From Episyrphus balteatus (Eukaryota > Arthropoda > Insecta > Diptera > Syrphidae), in contig NC_079136.1 of assembly GCF_945859705.1 (NCBI RefSeq), forward strand, positions 124,462,028 to 124,526,027: DNA of 64,000 nt. The letters are read 5' to 3'. This document shows, piece by piece, positions 46,993-59,227 of this stretch. Position 1 is the first letter of the stretch, and each line of letters opens with the position of its first letter. The translations under genes and the position numbers were made by a program. The notes under the pieces are model-generated. The model searched no databases. It was given only the letters and a program-made list of their open reading frames with translations, and was not told the DNA's origin.

Positions 46993-49900
46993 GTGAGCCA
47001 GATAAAAAGTGTTTTTTTTTTTTTTTTTAATTATTTTATATTTTTTTTTTTATTTTTATTTCATTTTAGTATATTTTTTTTTTTTTTTTGGATTTTCTGT
47101 GAATTTTTTTTTTTATACGGTAGGTTGATTGGCGTGGTATAAATAAGTTAATTCGCATTGTGGAGAATAAATTACCTTTTTTTTTTATTTTATTTATTTT
47201 TTTTTTTGGTTTTAATTATTATCAATTACTTTAAAACTTAATGGATAATATGTGTTATGTAAATGAACTCTGAGAGAGAAAGAGGAATGACTTTGCAGAG
47301 GTTTTTCTGTTTTTTTTTTTTTTAACCTTTCTTTTGTAGACTATGGATGTTAATAGGTATGTGTAATGTAAGTAGGTACTTGCAGCAGAGATTTAACTTG
47401 AAGTTTAAATGATTTTAATGAACTTTCGAAGCTGCTTTTAATTAATAATGGAAGTTTTGGGGAGAGTTTGACGAATCGAATGTTTTTTTCTTCTTCTTCC
47501 TTTTCTCGGCGCTGTTTTTTTTTCAGGAAAACTGTGCATTATAGACTAAACTCTAAGATTTAGAAAAAAAATTTGAATTTGCCCATTAAATTTACGTCAC
47601 ATTGTAAATGAAAGAATATGCTCCATCTTTAATAAACGATTTATAAAGGTTAACAGATGATAATATAGCTTCTGTAAAGCTTTATAGAAGTAAAATTGTT
47701 TACAGAGCAAATATAGCTTCTGTAAAGCTTTATAGAAGCAAAATTCTTTTTACTTCCATAATGGTTTATTAAAAGCTAATATAGCTTCTGTAAAGCTTTA
47801 TAGAAGCAAAATTGCTTTTATACTTCTATAACGACTCACAGTGAATTTCTATAGAAGCGAAATTGTTAGTTTCGCCAAAAGCCAAAAAGATTGACCTTTT
47901 GACAAGACCTCGACGTCAAACAGTGGTGTTTTTCATGAATTTTGAAGTCATAAATCAATTTTTTTTTTACGAAAAGTAATAAAATAAGTCATACCTATTT
48001 GACCATTTTAGGGTCCTAAATTTAACAAGTTCCATAGTTAAAACTGAAGATAAAGCGTTAAAGTGGTAGAGTTGTCATCCAATTGGAGATCATGACGGTC
48101 ATCGATATTGAAGAAGGATGTCCATTTCTTACTTTTTACTTTCTTTGTTTAACATAGTTTAAACAACTGCTTCTAGGGTCTTAATTTAAAAAAGAACTTG
48201 CTTAAAAATTTGTTATGAAAACCTACTAGCATTTTAGATTAATACTAAGATATTTAACATTCTGGCTCTCTATTACCCAAAAATAGTAAAATTTTTTTTC
48301 TACAAACCATTCGTCGATGTTAAGGTCTTAAAGTGTGTTTTGTAAAATGAATTTGAAATACAGCGTGAAAACTACCAAGTTAACATTTTTTTAAACTCAC
48401 GTGAAACCAAAAAATCTTGTTTGGTACATTTTTTTTTGAAAAAAAGAGGTCATAATCATTCAAATTGTGTTGCAATATTTATGGAAATTCTGTTAAAAGT
48501 GTTGTATTTGTTATAAAACCAAGAACCAAAATGTTCTTTTCAGATATCCAAGATGCAAGGGTGCTTTTTTGAGACAAATTTAAAATTAGTTTTTATAATC
48601 TAAATTCGATTTTGGACCCTATTTTAGCTCATATCTTTAATAATTGAGAAAAAAAATTCTTATGAACCCCTAAGAAAATGAAGTGTTATGATGGTATTTT
48701 TGTAATCATTTACCGTATATTTACAATAAATTTTGAACTGTTCCAATCGCTAATGCTAAGACCCTAATAAAAGTTATTTAATATTAATCGAAACTTCTGT
48801 CTAAAAAATTGCCTTTTTAAATTTTTGAAGGCATCACTTTGACCTATTACTATCGTAATATTCAATCAAAATTAAAAAAAAAAATTGAATAATTAAAATT
48901 CTGAATAATAAAAAAAAAGCTAAAATTAAATTATTCACAATTAACAAAACAACTGCTGCCTGTCACTTAATTAAGTGTAAATACAAATTAATTCCATCAA
49001 AAACAAAAAAATAACAAACCAGATATGTAAATAACAACTTTCAAGCTCATGTTACCTGTCGACCTTCAATATTCTTAACTCTTCGTCTCATTATAGTTTC
49101 TCTGTCTTCCTTTTCCACCCGATAACTTTTATTATAATTTGTATCTTAAAAGTTGTCCCTTGCTAATTTTTTTAAAAACATCTCAGGTGTCAAAAATATC
49201 TTCTATCATCTTGAAAACAAAATATAAACATAAAATAATGAGTCTTCAAAAAATTCATCCTAATCATACCCCCCTCAAGGGTTTAATCTTTCTTACAAAA
49301 AACCATGAAAACAAGACAAAACGAAGAAAAAGATAAAAAAAATAAATTCTTAAAGAAAACAACAAACGATTGGATAAACATTAAAACGAAAAGAGTATTA
49401 AACTCATTTACAAGTCTAATACCTTGTTAGTAGCAGACTCTCTCTCTCTTATATCTCCAAAGAGGAATTTATACTATTTTTTTTTTATTCATTTTATTTT
49501 GTACACAAATGTAGGAAAAAGTTAAACAAAACAAAATCAAAAAAAAAAATAAAGAAACAATACCCTTTACCGGAATTTTAATTTACATTCCTCTGCGGTA
49601 AATCGCCTAACGCAACATAATCGTAAACATCCCACATCCTTACTATAATCCCCGTAGGCCGTTTCAAAAAAAAAAAGTCTTCAAGAAAAAAAATGTCTGT
49701 GGTTTGAAAAAAAAAAAAAAAAAATAAATAAACATGAAAAATAAAACAAGTCTCTTCCCGACATCCCTCGAAGGAAACAACAACAAAAAAAAAAAAAATG
49801 ATGCCGTGATTAGGCCTCATTTATTTCAAGGAGTTTGCACGACTTTTTTGTCAAACTTACCAAAAAAAAAAATAAAAGAAATCAACACAGAAAATGCTCA

Positions 49901-50759
49901 TTACCACCCACAGTTTGCCAAAATCCTGAACCCAAGTCAGAATACATAGCGCGACATATCAATCGATTTATATACCAAAGGTAAATCTAGGAGTAAAGTA
50001 GTACCGAGCGAGCGCACATAACGGTTGTGCACAATGAGGAGCATAAATCAAACCACAATTTGCCAAATAATTCGGCCAAAGTTATTCATTACTTCGAACA
50101 GGAATTTAAATAATGACAACATGTCTCCGGGAAAACAAAGCACTTTCGTCAAAAATAGTCGTCGTTGTTGTCGCATATTCGCGAGGCTGCTATACCCCAC
50201 AGAAATGGCGCCCAACGCAGGTTGCTGCTTCTGTTCTTCGTTGTTCTGGTTCGTTTTGTTTTGTTTGTTTGTTCGGTTTTCGTTTATATTTCACCAGAGT
50301 TGATGGTTCCTCACCCTGGACTTCTTCCACCCCCTTTTTTTTCACCCCTCTACCAATAAATATTGAGCCTTGTGCGAAGCAATTCATCTATTTCATGTTC
50401 AGCGCAGAATAATTTCTCAGCTAACCTGCTATATTGTGATAAATTATTTGTTACCCTCTCGATAGAATTGAGTATTACTCGCTCAGTCAAATGCAAAAAC
50501 AAAAATACAAATAATAATAAAAACACAGAAAAAGAAAAAAAAAAATTCGAAAACGCTTTATTTATTCAAAATGTTTTTAGCTTGTTTGTGCTTGAGGTTC
50601 GTCGAAAAACAAACTCTCAGAATGTTCAACATAATTTTTTTTTTTTTTTGCTTTCTCAAGTCTTATCCTTCATCATTCTTCGATATTTATTCCGATTTTA
50701 TTTTTATTTTCCTTATTTTTTTTTTTTTTTCTTCATACTTTCTCCTCTTCTTCTTATAG
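46993..50759 (+). other. Intron, 3767 bp
   Basis: GT-AG, phase 0. Holds the three-copy palindromic repeat at 47660-47850 and many poly-T runs. No further exon was recognised. Open frames at 49139-50773 are low-complexity. Confidence 0.75.
47660..47850. repeat. Three-copy repeat with 22-bp near-palindrome
   Basis: ATATAGCTTCTGTAAAGC followed by TTTATAGAAG is repeated at about 47662, 47711 and 47780. The core CTTCTGTAAAGC / TTTATAGAAG is an imperfect palindrome with one mismatched pair, so each copy could form a hairpin. A fourth decayed half is near 47845-47860 (TTCTATAGAAG). Confidence 0.8.
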
Positions 50760-50904
50760 CGAGTTGGCTGTGACCTAAAGATTGGTTCAACGAAGAAGAT
50801 CGACGCGTGTGGATTGTGTGGGGGTGATGGGAAATCATGTTCACAACCATTCTATCATTGAGAGACGGCACCGATGTCACTGTGTTCAGTCACCTGTGGA
50901 GGGG
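50760..50904 (+). CDS. nolo: ADAMTSL-like protein, exon with in-frame TGA: cysteine-rich end and start of TSP1
   Basis: The acceptor TTATAG|CGA joins in phase 0 to the previous exon, giving GKCQ-RVGCDLKIGS, then ACGLCGGDGKSC, the standard end of the ADAMTS/ADAMTSL cysteine-rich region. It continues as SQPFYH, then TGA at 50859-50861, then ETAPMSLCSVTCGGG and donor G|GTAAGT (phase 1). Human ADAMTSL1/3 have HRW-RET-FFPCSATCGGGY here, so the TGA stands at the conserved TSP1 tryptophan (TGG). Everything after it remains open and conserved into the next exons. Skipping this exon would break the frame (phases 0 and 1), so it cannot bypass the stop. Also notable: the roughly 110-residue spacer that human ADAMTSL proteins have between GDGSSC and the QP..HRW segment is absent. 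Nonsense allele, assembly error or recoding are all possible. Confidence 0.85.
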
Positions 50905-51359
50905 GTAAGTAGCTTGTTGACATGCAGAAAAAAAAAATACATCGAAGGGAAAAATATACATATAGATATTTTTTTTTTTTTATGGCCAAAGGAGTTTGTG
51001 GTTCGTGTTCATCTGTTATCACACACAGCTCGAACGATGATCTGGCAATGGCAACCTTCGATATTTTTTTTTTTTTTTAGTGTGTAAGGACTCTGTCAAG
51101 AGTGAATAGTTTTGTGACGAAGTAAGTTTTGTCAAAAAAAAAAAAAAAATACAAATTGAAACTCCAATGGTGTGGTGGTTGTGGGTGGTGAATTCGATTT
51201 CGATGTTTATTTTTTGAAGGGTGCCATTATATTAGACAGTTCATTTGTTTGTTATAGTAGTTGAGGTAACTGTGAAAGTTTGAATCACTCTGTCATGTAA
51301 TATTGATGAAAAATTGATTTGGTGGGGGATTTATTTGGTTTTATCTTGCAATACCCATA

Positions 51360-53100
51360 AATAAATGAATACGTTCCACAAATGTTTTCAATCATTTAGG
51401 CCTAATTATTTCTACCAAAATAATGCAAAATAAATACGTTCCACAAATTATTCTCAACATATTGTATTTTTGAAGCATGTGATAATACCAAAGCAGGTTT
51501 ATAAAAAATTAAAAAAAATAATAAGTTGGATATTGAAAGTGGAACGTAAGATTTTCAACTTATCACCAGCTTTTTTCTATCAATTTTGAAGATGATGTGG
51601 ATTGCAAGTTGTATTTTTTTCTTTTAAAATGAGAAATGAAAACTTTCCACAAAGTGTTATAGGTAGTTCATTTTATTACTTCCTGAACATGGGACCTCTA
51701 ATGAAAAATTCATAACGTAGAATTACAAAGCTTCAAATTTGAAAATCATGAAGAAGGAAGTAGGTAGAGAAATGTACTTATTTAGCTTGCGGCAATTTTT
51801 GTATGAGAAATTTACATTTTCGGTTTCAAATTAAGTACTTTAAAATTTTAATTGATTTGAATACTGTGAAAAATGTTACACGTTCCAGAATAATTTTGAA
51901 ATATTGTTTTCGAATTAAAAGATTAGGAAGTGGAGTGGATATGCTATTATGCTCCACAATATTTTTCGCTTAATGGGTTAATATTCTCAGCAGGCTGTTA
52001 GAAGGGAACAACTGAAGGCAACTGTGGAACGTATATTGTCACCTTTACGTCGGAATTTTTCTTTCGGAGGTATTTTCGTGTAAAATGGTTTTTTTTTTTT
52101 TGTGGAATATGAAGTTATTTTTTTTTCTGTAAATATATTGAACTTAATTACTATTCTCTTATAGTAGGATTTTTTTTGTGGAACATATGCGAAATTGAAA
52201 TTCAGTTTTCTTTACTTCTTGATAACTTTCATTTTATAGTCTGTCAAAGGACTCTTACTCATGTTCCATTTAAAATATTAGATGCATTCCACAACGTTTT
52301 AAGAGCCTATAAATACTATTAATACCATCCACAAGTAAGTCATATTGCTATTATAAAAGAAACATTTTAACAAAATTGTGGAACATAGACTTTAGAGAAT
52401 AGTTGTTAGTTTGAGTTTAGTTTTTTTGTGGAACGTAGAGATTAGTTTTAATTTGTTGTTTTTTTCTGTAAATATATACAACTCAAAGATCATTCTTTCA
52501 AAGGAGATACAATCTGTGTGGGCTTTCAAGTCATTTTTCTTTTGTGGATCGTTAAGCTCGATACACGAAACCATCAAATATTTATTTCACTAAAAAAAAC
52601 TTTTTGATTTATATATGTATTCCTTACCTCAAGTAAAATCGTTAGAAATTTTGAATATGGATCCAAAAAAGTTGTGGAACGCATTCATTTTTCTTCTCAC
52701 AAATACATTCGGGTTGGCATTTTACTATCAAAAAAACGAAGTTCTTCATTTTTGAGATCGATAAACATGAAAGTGGAATGTATGATTGTGTTGTGACATT
52801 GGAATTTATCTGTGGAACGTACGACATTTTAGCATCCAATATACCTTCAACGAGAAGCTGTTATAATCAATTTAAAAAAAAAGACTTACAACCTATAACT
52901 TTTAACCTTAATCCTCAACTTTCGTGAAGTGAAAAATGAATGCATTCCACATTGTATAACAAGTCACATATTACCAATTTAAGTGTTAGAGTACCTATGT
53001 GATAGACAGGGAAACAATCCACTGTACTCTTGAAAAACTTGAAATTTACCAAACAAATAATTTTAAGAATGAATAGTAGCTGTGGAACGTAATCTTATTT
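51360..53100. repeat. Cluster of dispersed motif GTGGAACGTA / TACGTTCCAC (cluster 1)
   Basis: Exact copies: 51370 and 51435 (reverse), 51539, 52024, 52428, 52812 and 53082 (forward). One- or two-base variants: GTGGAACATA at 52178 and 52378, GTGGAACGCA at 52674, GTGGAATGTA at 52773, TGCATTCCAC at 52282 and 52941. Many sites continue as TTGTGGAACGTATTCATTTT or its complement. Flanks between sites do not look alike. Confidence 0.8.
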
Positions 53101-54769
53101 TCATTTTCAATCGAACTGTGTTAAGATTGTGGTTTCTATAACAAAATCTTAAAAGGAATTCTAGAACAAACTTGTAAAAAAAACTTTGTCAATTATAAGT
53201 AAAGACAAGGACATACATATCCAATAATGGAGTAATGAAAATGTAGATTCCAGTTCAATAATTTCTCTTGTGGATTGTAGAGTAGAAAAAAAATAATTTA
53301 ATAACAAATCTCTCGACCCAATTATATGCCTAAACCATAAGTCATAGTATAGTGCATGTACATAGCTTTTATATCATTATGACTTATCAACTTGTAAGTC
53401 TTGATTTTCTTTATTGATTTACAATCATTATTCCTTATAAGCCACTAACAACAACAAAATAAAAAGTCATATATATTTTCTTTCAAACTTCTTGTCAGTA
53501 AAATATATATCAAACTGATGATGTTTTCATTTCTAATTAATGGTCACTATAGCTTGATCATTCATAACAAACCTTTCAACATTCAAATATAATTAATCAT
53601 CAGAAAGTACCTACAAAAAAAACAAAAAATACTAAATCACACCTTCAACTTTTCTTTAATCCTATAGCAACGAAGTAGTCCATTTCCAGTATAAGGTACT
53701 TAACTTATACAAAACACAAAAGTGAACAAAAAACTTCTAACAAAAGAGTCTCAGTACACATTAGCAAGAGTTATACCTAGATATTTGTTGTAGGTAGAGT
53801 GCACTATGCCAAGGTATTTTATGAAAATATTCAACTCCTATTTAACATATCAGCAACTTATCAAAATGCCGACGACTTATTAAACCCTCTTTATACCCAA
53901 GCCAGCACACGCATTGTATTTACCTTTTTGAAGGTCATTATTCCAGCAACATACCATTTCTATACCACCGGTGGAAAAATTGGCAATTCACCTAAAAGCA
54001 CGACCCCTATATCCGATACTCGTAGTACAAGACTACCTACCCAACCCATTGGTATTCAGAAGAGCGGGTTTTTTAGGGGAGGTTGTGGGATGTAAGTGAA
54101 ATCCAAAATTGTATCCCTTCTTGCCCCTTTTTATTCTTCAAGAGAGAAAATATTATATTTTTAGATGTTTTATGACGATGAGAATTGTTTTGTTCATAGA
54201 GGTAAGAATAATATATACGAGTCAGAAGTCAATAGCTTTACATGAAGTCCCATAAATATTATGACGATGATGGGTTTGGGTTGATTTTCTGCTTTGGTTT
54301 TTGTACTTGGTTGGTATAGCAAATGCGAGTATTGTTTAAATAACCTCGCGGCTATATCCGTGTAAAGGATCGAATTTCATTCAACTTGTAAATTTTCAGA
54401 GAGCTTCCACCAGGGATATTTAATATATCAAAAAAAATGTATATTTAAGAGAGGGATATTAAGTACCGACTAAAAAACGTGGATATAGTTTTCAGCAATA
54501 AATAAAAATGTAAACTCTAGAAAAACTCGAAAAAAAATTCATGAAAAATGTCCAACAATTTATACTATTTGTAATAATTTTCTGAAATTTGGTTTAGGAT
54601 TTCTCAGGAAATAATATTTTTGATTTCTAGACTTCACTATTCTAGCTACCTATAGTTTGTTAAGTGATTAACGTGGTCCAAAACATGGTCAACCATTCAT
54701 TTTATTTAGGTATCTGGGTATCTCATAACCACATCTTTATCAAAAAAAAGTTCAATCATTTCAATCAGA

Positions 54770-55640
54770 AAAAACTGTGGAATGTATTCGTTGACCATTT
54801 TATTTAATGCAGTTATTAAATTTCTTAAAATTGTTGTTCTAAGAAATCAACGATGAGTTATCAGCTGATAAGAAAATATTGAAAATCTTGAGGAAGTTTT
54901 TTAGTTTTCCCTTTCAGTAATTTTTGTGTTCATGTAGAACATAGGAAATTATGTATAATAGCTACAGTGCACAGTTTTCAAGATATGTGATTACGCATTG
55001 ATTCAAGTTACGAACGCATGGGAAACCATTTCATTTCATATGTTCTTTATTTTAGGTAGGAATTATAGTGTGAAAAATGTTGTGGATCGTATTCATTTTG
55101 TTATATTTTCCACGCTCAACGTAAATTCAAATGCCAAGAAATGTGATAAATATTTTATATACCTATATTATAAGCTTTAAAAAAGATTTTCTGAAAAACA
55201 GAATTGTACCTACGTTCCAAATGACGTTCCACAAAAAAAAACTCACCGTAAAATCAACTGCGTTAAATGTGTTATAAATTCTTTATAAATTATTTATTTT
55301 CAAATATTTTATTGATTAACACTATTTTATGTTCCACAAGAAAAACCTATGAAATCAATAAGTCTTATTTACAAAAAAAAAAAAAACAACAATTTTACGG
55401 TTCAAATATTCCTCACACAAATTACGTTCCACAAATAATTTTTTATATAAGTTGTAACAAAATTTATTTTTATGATTTCACTTCTAATAGATTATAAACG
55501 ATTCACCAGAATTACGTTCCACAAAACGAATTTGGCAAAGGCTTAGAGAGAAATAAATAATTGAGGAAATAATGTAGCGGATCATATTATTTTTTTGCGG
55601 GATTCACTTTAAGAGAAATGAATATTTATATTCCACAATA
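54770..55640. repeat. Cluster of the dispersed motif (cluster 2)
   Basis: Exact TACGTTCCAC at 55423 and 55513. Variants: GTGGAATGTA 54777, GTGGATCGTA 55082, GACGTTCCAC 55223, TATGTTCCAC 55328, TATATTCCAC 55628. Both orientations occur. Confidence 0.75.
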
Positions 55641-56905
55641 TTTTACAATCCACTTTTAATGACTTCTTTTACTGAAACTAGTAGACTAAGCTTCATAATA
55701 AAATATCTACTAAAATGATCCTATACAATTTTTCGAACTTATAATCCACATGCAATGTTTCAAGTTGTAGTTGTTTGCCTTAGAAGTTTTGAAAGTTTTC
55801 TAATTTCTGGTAACATCCATAAAAACTAGTAATGAAAAATATTTTTGTTTTAAACTTCATTAGAGATGAACATTTAACTTAAAATCACATCAAAAACAAA
55901 CAGGTTCCACAATAATCTTGGGCATTTACACAAGAATGAAACTAATCAGAAAAAGTTTGAAATTAGTCATTCAATCAATCATCTTTCAAACGAAAAGATG
56001 TGGAATATAAGTTTTTTAAGTTTCTTATTGACAAAAAATATGTTATTTTGGTCTAATTTATCACTTGATTGAATTCTTATTCAAACACATCCAAAATCTG
56101 GTCAGAGCTTAATAAATATCCTTTGAATTATCTTATAAGTTGTAACACATAAAATAGTTAAAAAGGCTACCTATATATTTCAATGGTTTTCACCTAAATA
56201 AAAAAAAAAACAAATTTACATTTAAGATATCTTACAAGATGCAAAAGCGTTGAAGCATTTCAGATTTTCAAACCTTTTGATAAATACCATTATCATGCAT
56301 CACTTAAGAAAAAAAAAAGTGAATTGAAGGAAGAAAAAAAGCCTTCACCTTTGTAGAAAAGATATAACCCATTTCAAGTTTCCAATAACCTCCTTCTAAA
56401 TATATAAAATTTCTTTGATACCCTTCATGGAAAAAAGAAAAAAACATAAACTCATTCTCCTTGGCCTTATAAAAATCCTTAAAATTTTCAAGGCTAATGC
56501 TTGTAAATAAATAAAAATAAAAAAAAAAAAAATACATCATCACAGAAGAGAGTGAGAGGATACCTTTTTTTTCATATCCTTTTTGGATGACAAAAAATAA
56601 AAAAACAAACAAGGAAAGTAAAAAAAACTGATGTAGAGGATGTGGTGTCATTTTCAAAAATGTTTTACAATCCATACTTAATGTCAGCAGATTTAGGAAA
56701 ATATACAACATCGCTACTGCTACAACCTTAAAGATACCTTCTTCATAATTTTTTCTTGGAATACAAGATCAAAATAAAAATAAAAAATATGTTTTGATAG
56801 GGAGACCTTTTTTTTATCCAATAAATCTATGTCATGTAAAAAAAAGTCTCCTTCAAATCCTTACCTATCGTTTTTTTTTATTGAAAAGGTTTTTTTTTAT
56901 TTTTT

Positions 56906-57658
56906 ACTTGCTCTATAGGGCAAGTATTGGTTTCGTGTCAAAAATTTCGAGGTTTTAATCAAAACTAACATTACGATAGTCGAGAAGTCCAAAAAAGTGG
57001 GTTTCGTCATGACGTCCGTCGGTCTGTGCGTCCGTGCGTCCATCTGTACAAGTAGCTGCAGCCTAAACGGCTCGACAGATTTTCGTGAAATTTGGTACAG
57101 ATAGTTTTTTCATAATTTCCAAGGTTGGTTTTTTTTTGTTTTTTAATATCTCACCTAGAACGTATACCTCCCATACAAACTTTTCGAGGTATTTCAATTT
57201 TCTCGAAAACGGCTCTAATGATTTTGATTAAATTTAAAACACGTAATGCTATACATAGTTTTAACATAACTGCGTTTTTAGTTTTCCTCAAAAAATACGG
57301 ATAGTGGAAATATGGTCTTTACATTTTTTTAAATCGCGGATGTCGGCTCTTCCCGTACATCATTATGGAGTTATTGCAATTTTCTCAAAAATGTCTCTTA
57401 TGATTTTGATTAAATTTTGCATACTTAATATTCAAAGTAATTGCAGTAAAACTGCGTTTTTAGTTTTTCTCAAAAAAGTCAAGTCAAATAAAAAAAAAAA
57501 TTTTCTTAACTAACATTTGGCCTCCATGCCGGCTCTTCCCCTACATCAACCAAATTTCTTAAAAAATTATATAGAGGCAGATCTTATAATCTACAAGTAA
57601 GCTAACATAAAAGTGCTTTGAACAGCAAGAGCAAGTACGTGCGGCCCCAGTCGTGCAT
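56906..57658. mobile_element. Probable non-autonomous repeat element with ACTTGCTC ends
   Basis: Starts with the near-palindrome ACTTGCTCTATAGGGCAAGT (56906-56925) and ends near AGAGCAAGTACGTGCGGCCC (57627 on). Inside is a GTCCGT/GTGCGTCC-rich segment and a direct repeat of about 180 bp with TTTTCTCAAAAAxGxCTCTAATGATTTTGATTAAATTT-type content (57195-57300 and 57375-57480). No coding frame. Boundaries are approximate and the class is unknown. Confidence 0.5.
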
Positions 57659-59097
57659 TTTATTTTTTTAAACATCCTTACCCCCAAAAAATCTCCACTA
57701 ATGAACTCCTTGTTGTATATAGATATGCACCTATGTATGGGATATCACAAATAACGTGATAGTCAAATTTAAAAGAAAAAAAAAAAAATATATAAATCCA
57801 CTAAGCTCTCACATACAATCTTCATCAGATTTCTTAGATATCCACTTCCACTCTCTATACATTTACTTAATTCCTCCCTAGATGTGTATTTGCTTAAGCT
57901 GTCTCTTCCGTCATCCATATCACATCGAATCAAACTCTCTGAATCAACCACCCCCCAACCGCTATCAGCGCTATCTGTTACATGGAACAGAGGGCGCTGA
58001 TACCATTACAAAACATTCGCAGTGGTTTTTATTTCGCTTATTTCACAACCTCTCCTCTTTGTGTCTCATCGATATGATCCAAATACCAAATATTGGTTGA
58101 TGCAGAACAAAAAAAAAAAAAAAAAAAAAACCCCAACCAGAGGGTCTGAGAGAAAATGTCAAGTACCACTAAAGCTAGCATCGATGGCAGTGATGGTGGC
58201 GGCTTTGGTAACGTTTTAATACCATACCATCGTCGATGGTAATCCCCTAACAACATGCCACCAATATTGGCAAGTTTATTTATTCTTTGATTCCTTTTTT
58301 TTTTACTCTTCTTCTCTCTCAATCGAAACAATAAGAGATTTCTCATTCTCCCCCCTCCCCTTTTATTTCAATCGAAGTCACTATTCTTCTCTGTTGAGTT
58401 CCGAGTGTGTGGAAAAAGTCATATATAGCTGCACTCTCATGAGTCAAGAGGATCCACAATGTTCCACACTGCTTAAAACAGTATGTAATGGGACTAAAAC
58501 GATTAAAGCTATAAAGACAATTTTCAGATGGGACATTGCAGGCTGTGTGTCGTCGTCGACCTCTTTTTAAGAGCCACAACCACCCTCTTAACTACACCGT
58601 TTCTCTTGCTGCTAATCGATTAAACGTGCTATGGTGGCACACAATAAAAATGAGAAATTCCACCAAAAAAAGTAAACGAAAACAAAATTAAAGCTTTAGC
58701 GGGAAAAAAACCAATATGCGGATTTCAACTTTAGCCACAACTTAGCGTCTCCGTTGTACATGACGGTCTCTTGGTCTTGGTCTCGGTAGCCTGGTAACAT
58801 GGAATAAAACATGAAAAATATAGTCACCCTCATTTTGCGTTTGTTCTTTTTTCTTTCGGTTTGGAAATAAGAAATAATAGGTTCCAGAAACGGAATTGAT
58901 CAATCGATATAATATTATATCTCCTTCGACAATCACTATACCCTTCCACCAAGCCACACACCATTATTGTCGTCGTTGTCGAATAAAATGCTAGAAATTT
59001 CAGCAAAAGTAGAAAAAAATTTTATAATAATGTCTTTTCTTTTTTTTTTTTTTCTTTTTTTTTTTATTCGATCGAACTTAAACACAAAAAAAAAAAG

Positions 59098-59227
59098 GAT
59101 ACAAGATGTCCCGACCAACATGCAGAAATCGTGTTACTGGTGTCGAAGTAGAAGACTCCCTGTGCAGTGCAACTAATCGGCCCGAGCCATCTGTGGTACT
59201 TTGCAACACTCATACCTGTCCGCCTAA
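59098..59227 (+). CDS. nolo: ADAMTSL-like protein, exon: body of a TSP1 module
   Basis: Joins in phase 1 to the previous exon (TCGGG-GYKMSRPTCRNR), completing the TSP1 CGGGY motif. It encodes 42 full codons: cysteines in PTCRNR, DSLCSA, VLCNT and HTCPP are spaced as in the TSP1 fold with three disulfides, and the string ends with CPPK. The acceptor is AAG|GATAC with the pyrimidine tract about 30 bases upstream. The donor is CCTAA|GTAAGT, phase 2. Human ADAMTSL1/3 have the equivalent ECNLDPCP at this point. No stop or frameshift. Codon use and cysteine conservation suggest the coding sequence has been under selection despite the upstream TGA. Confidence 0.9.

Larger units (their letters stand above)
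50905..59097 (+). other. Intron, 8193 bp, dense in the GTGGAACGTA motif
   Basis: GT-AG, phase 1. It contains most copies of the dispersed motif (51.36-53.1 and 54.77-55.65 kb) and an element-like repeat at 56.9-57.65 kb. A (CT)-rich T tract precedes the acceptor. No coding exon was recognised inside; the frame at 53799-54095 shows no domain. Confidence 0.75.

Noticed and set aside
50838..50866. Tiny intron removing the TGA codon
   Set aside because: The only GT-AG pair around the codon would give an intron of about 24 bases, too short to splice.
53799..54095. 98-codon + strand frame in the large intron
   Set aside because: No domain, no splice sites in phase with the ADAMTSL-like exons, and AT-rich composition like the intron.
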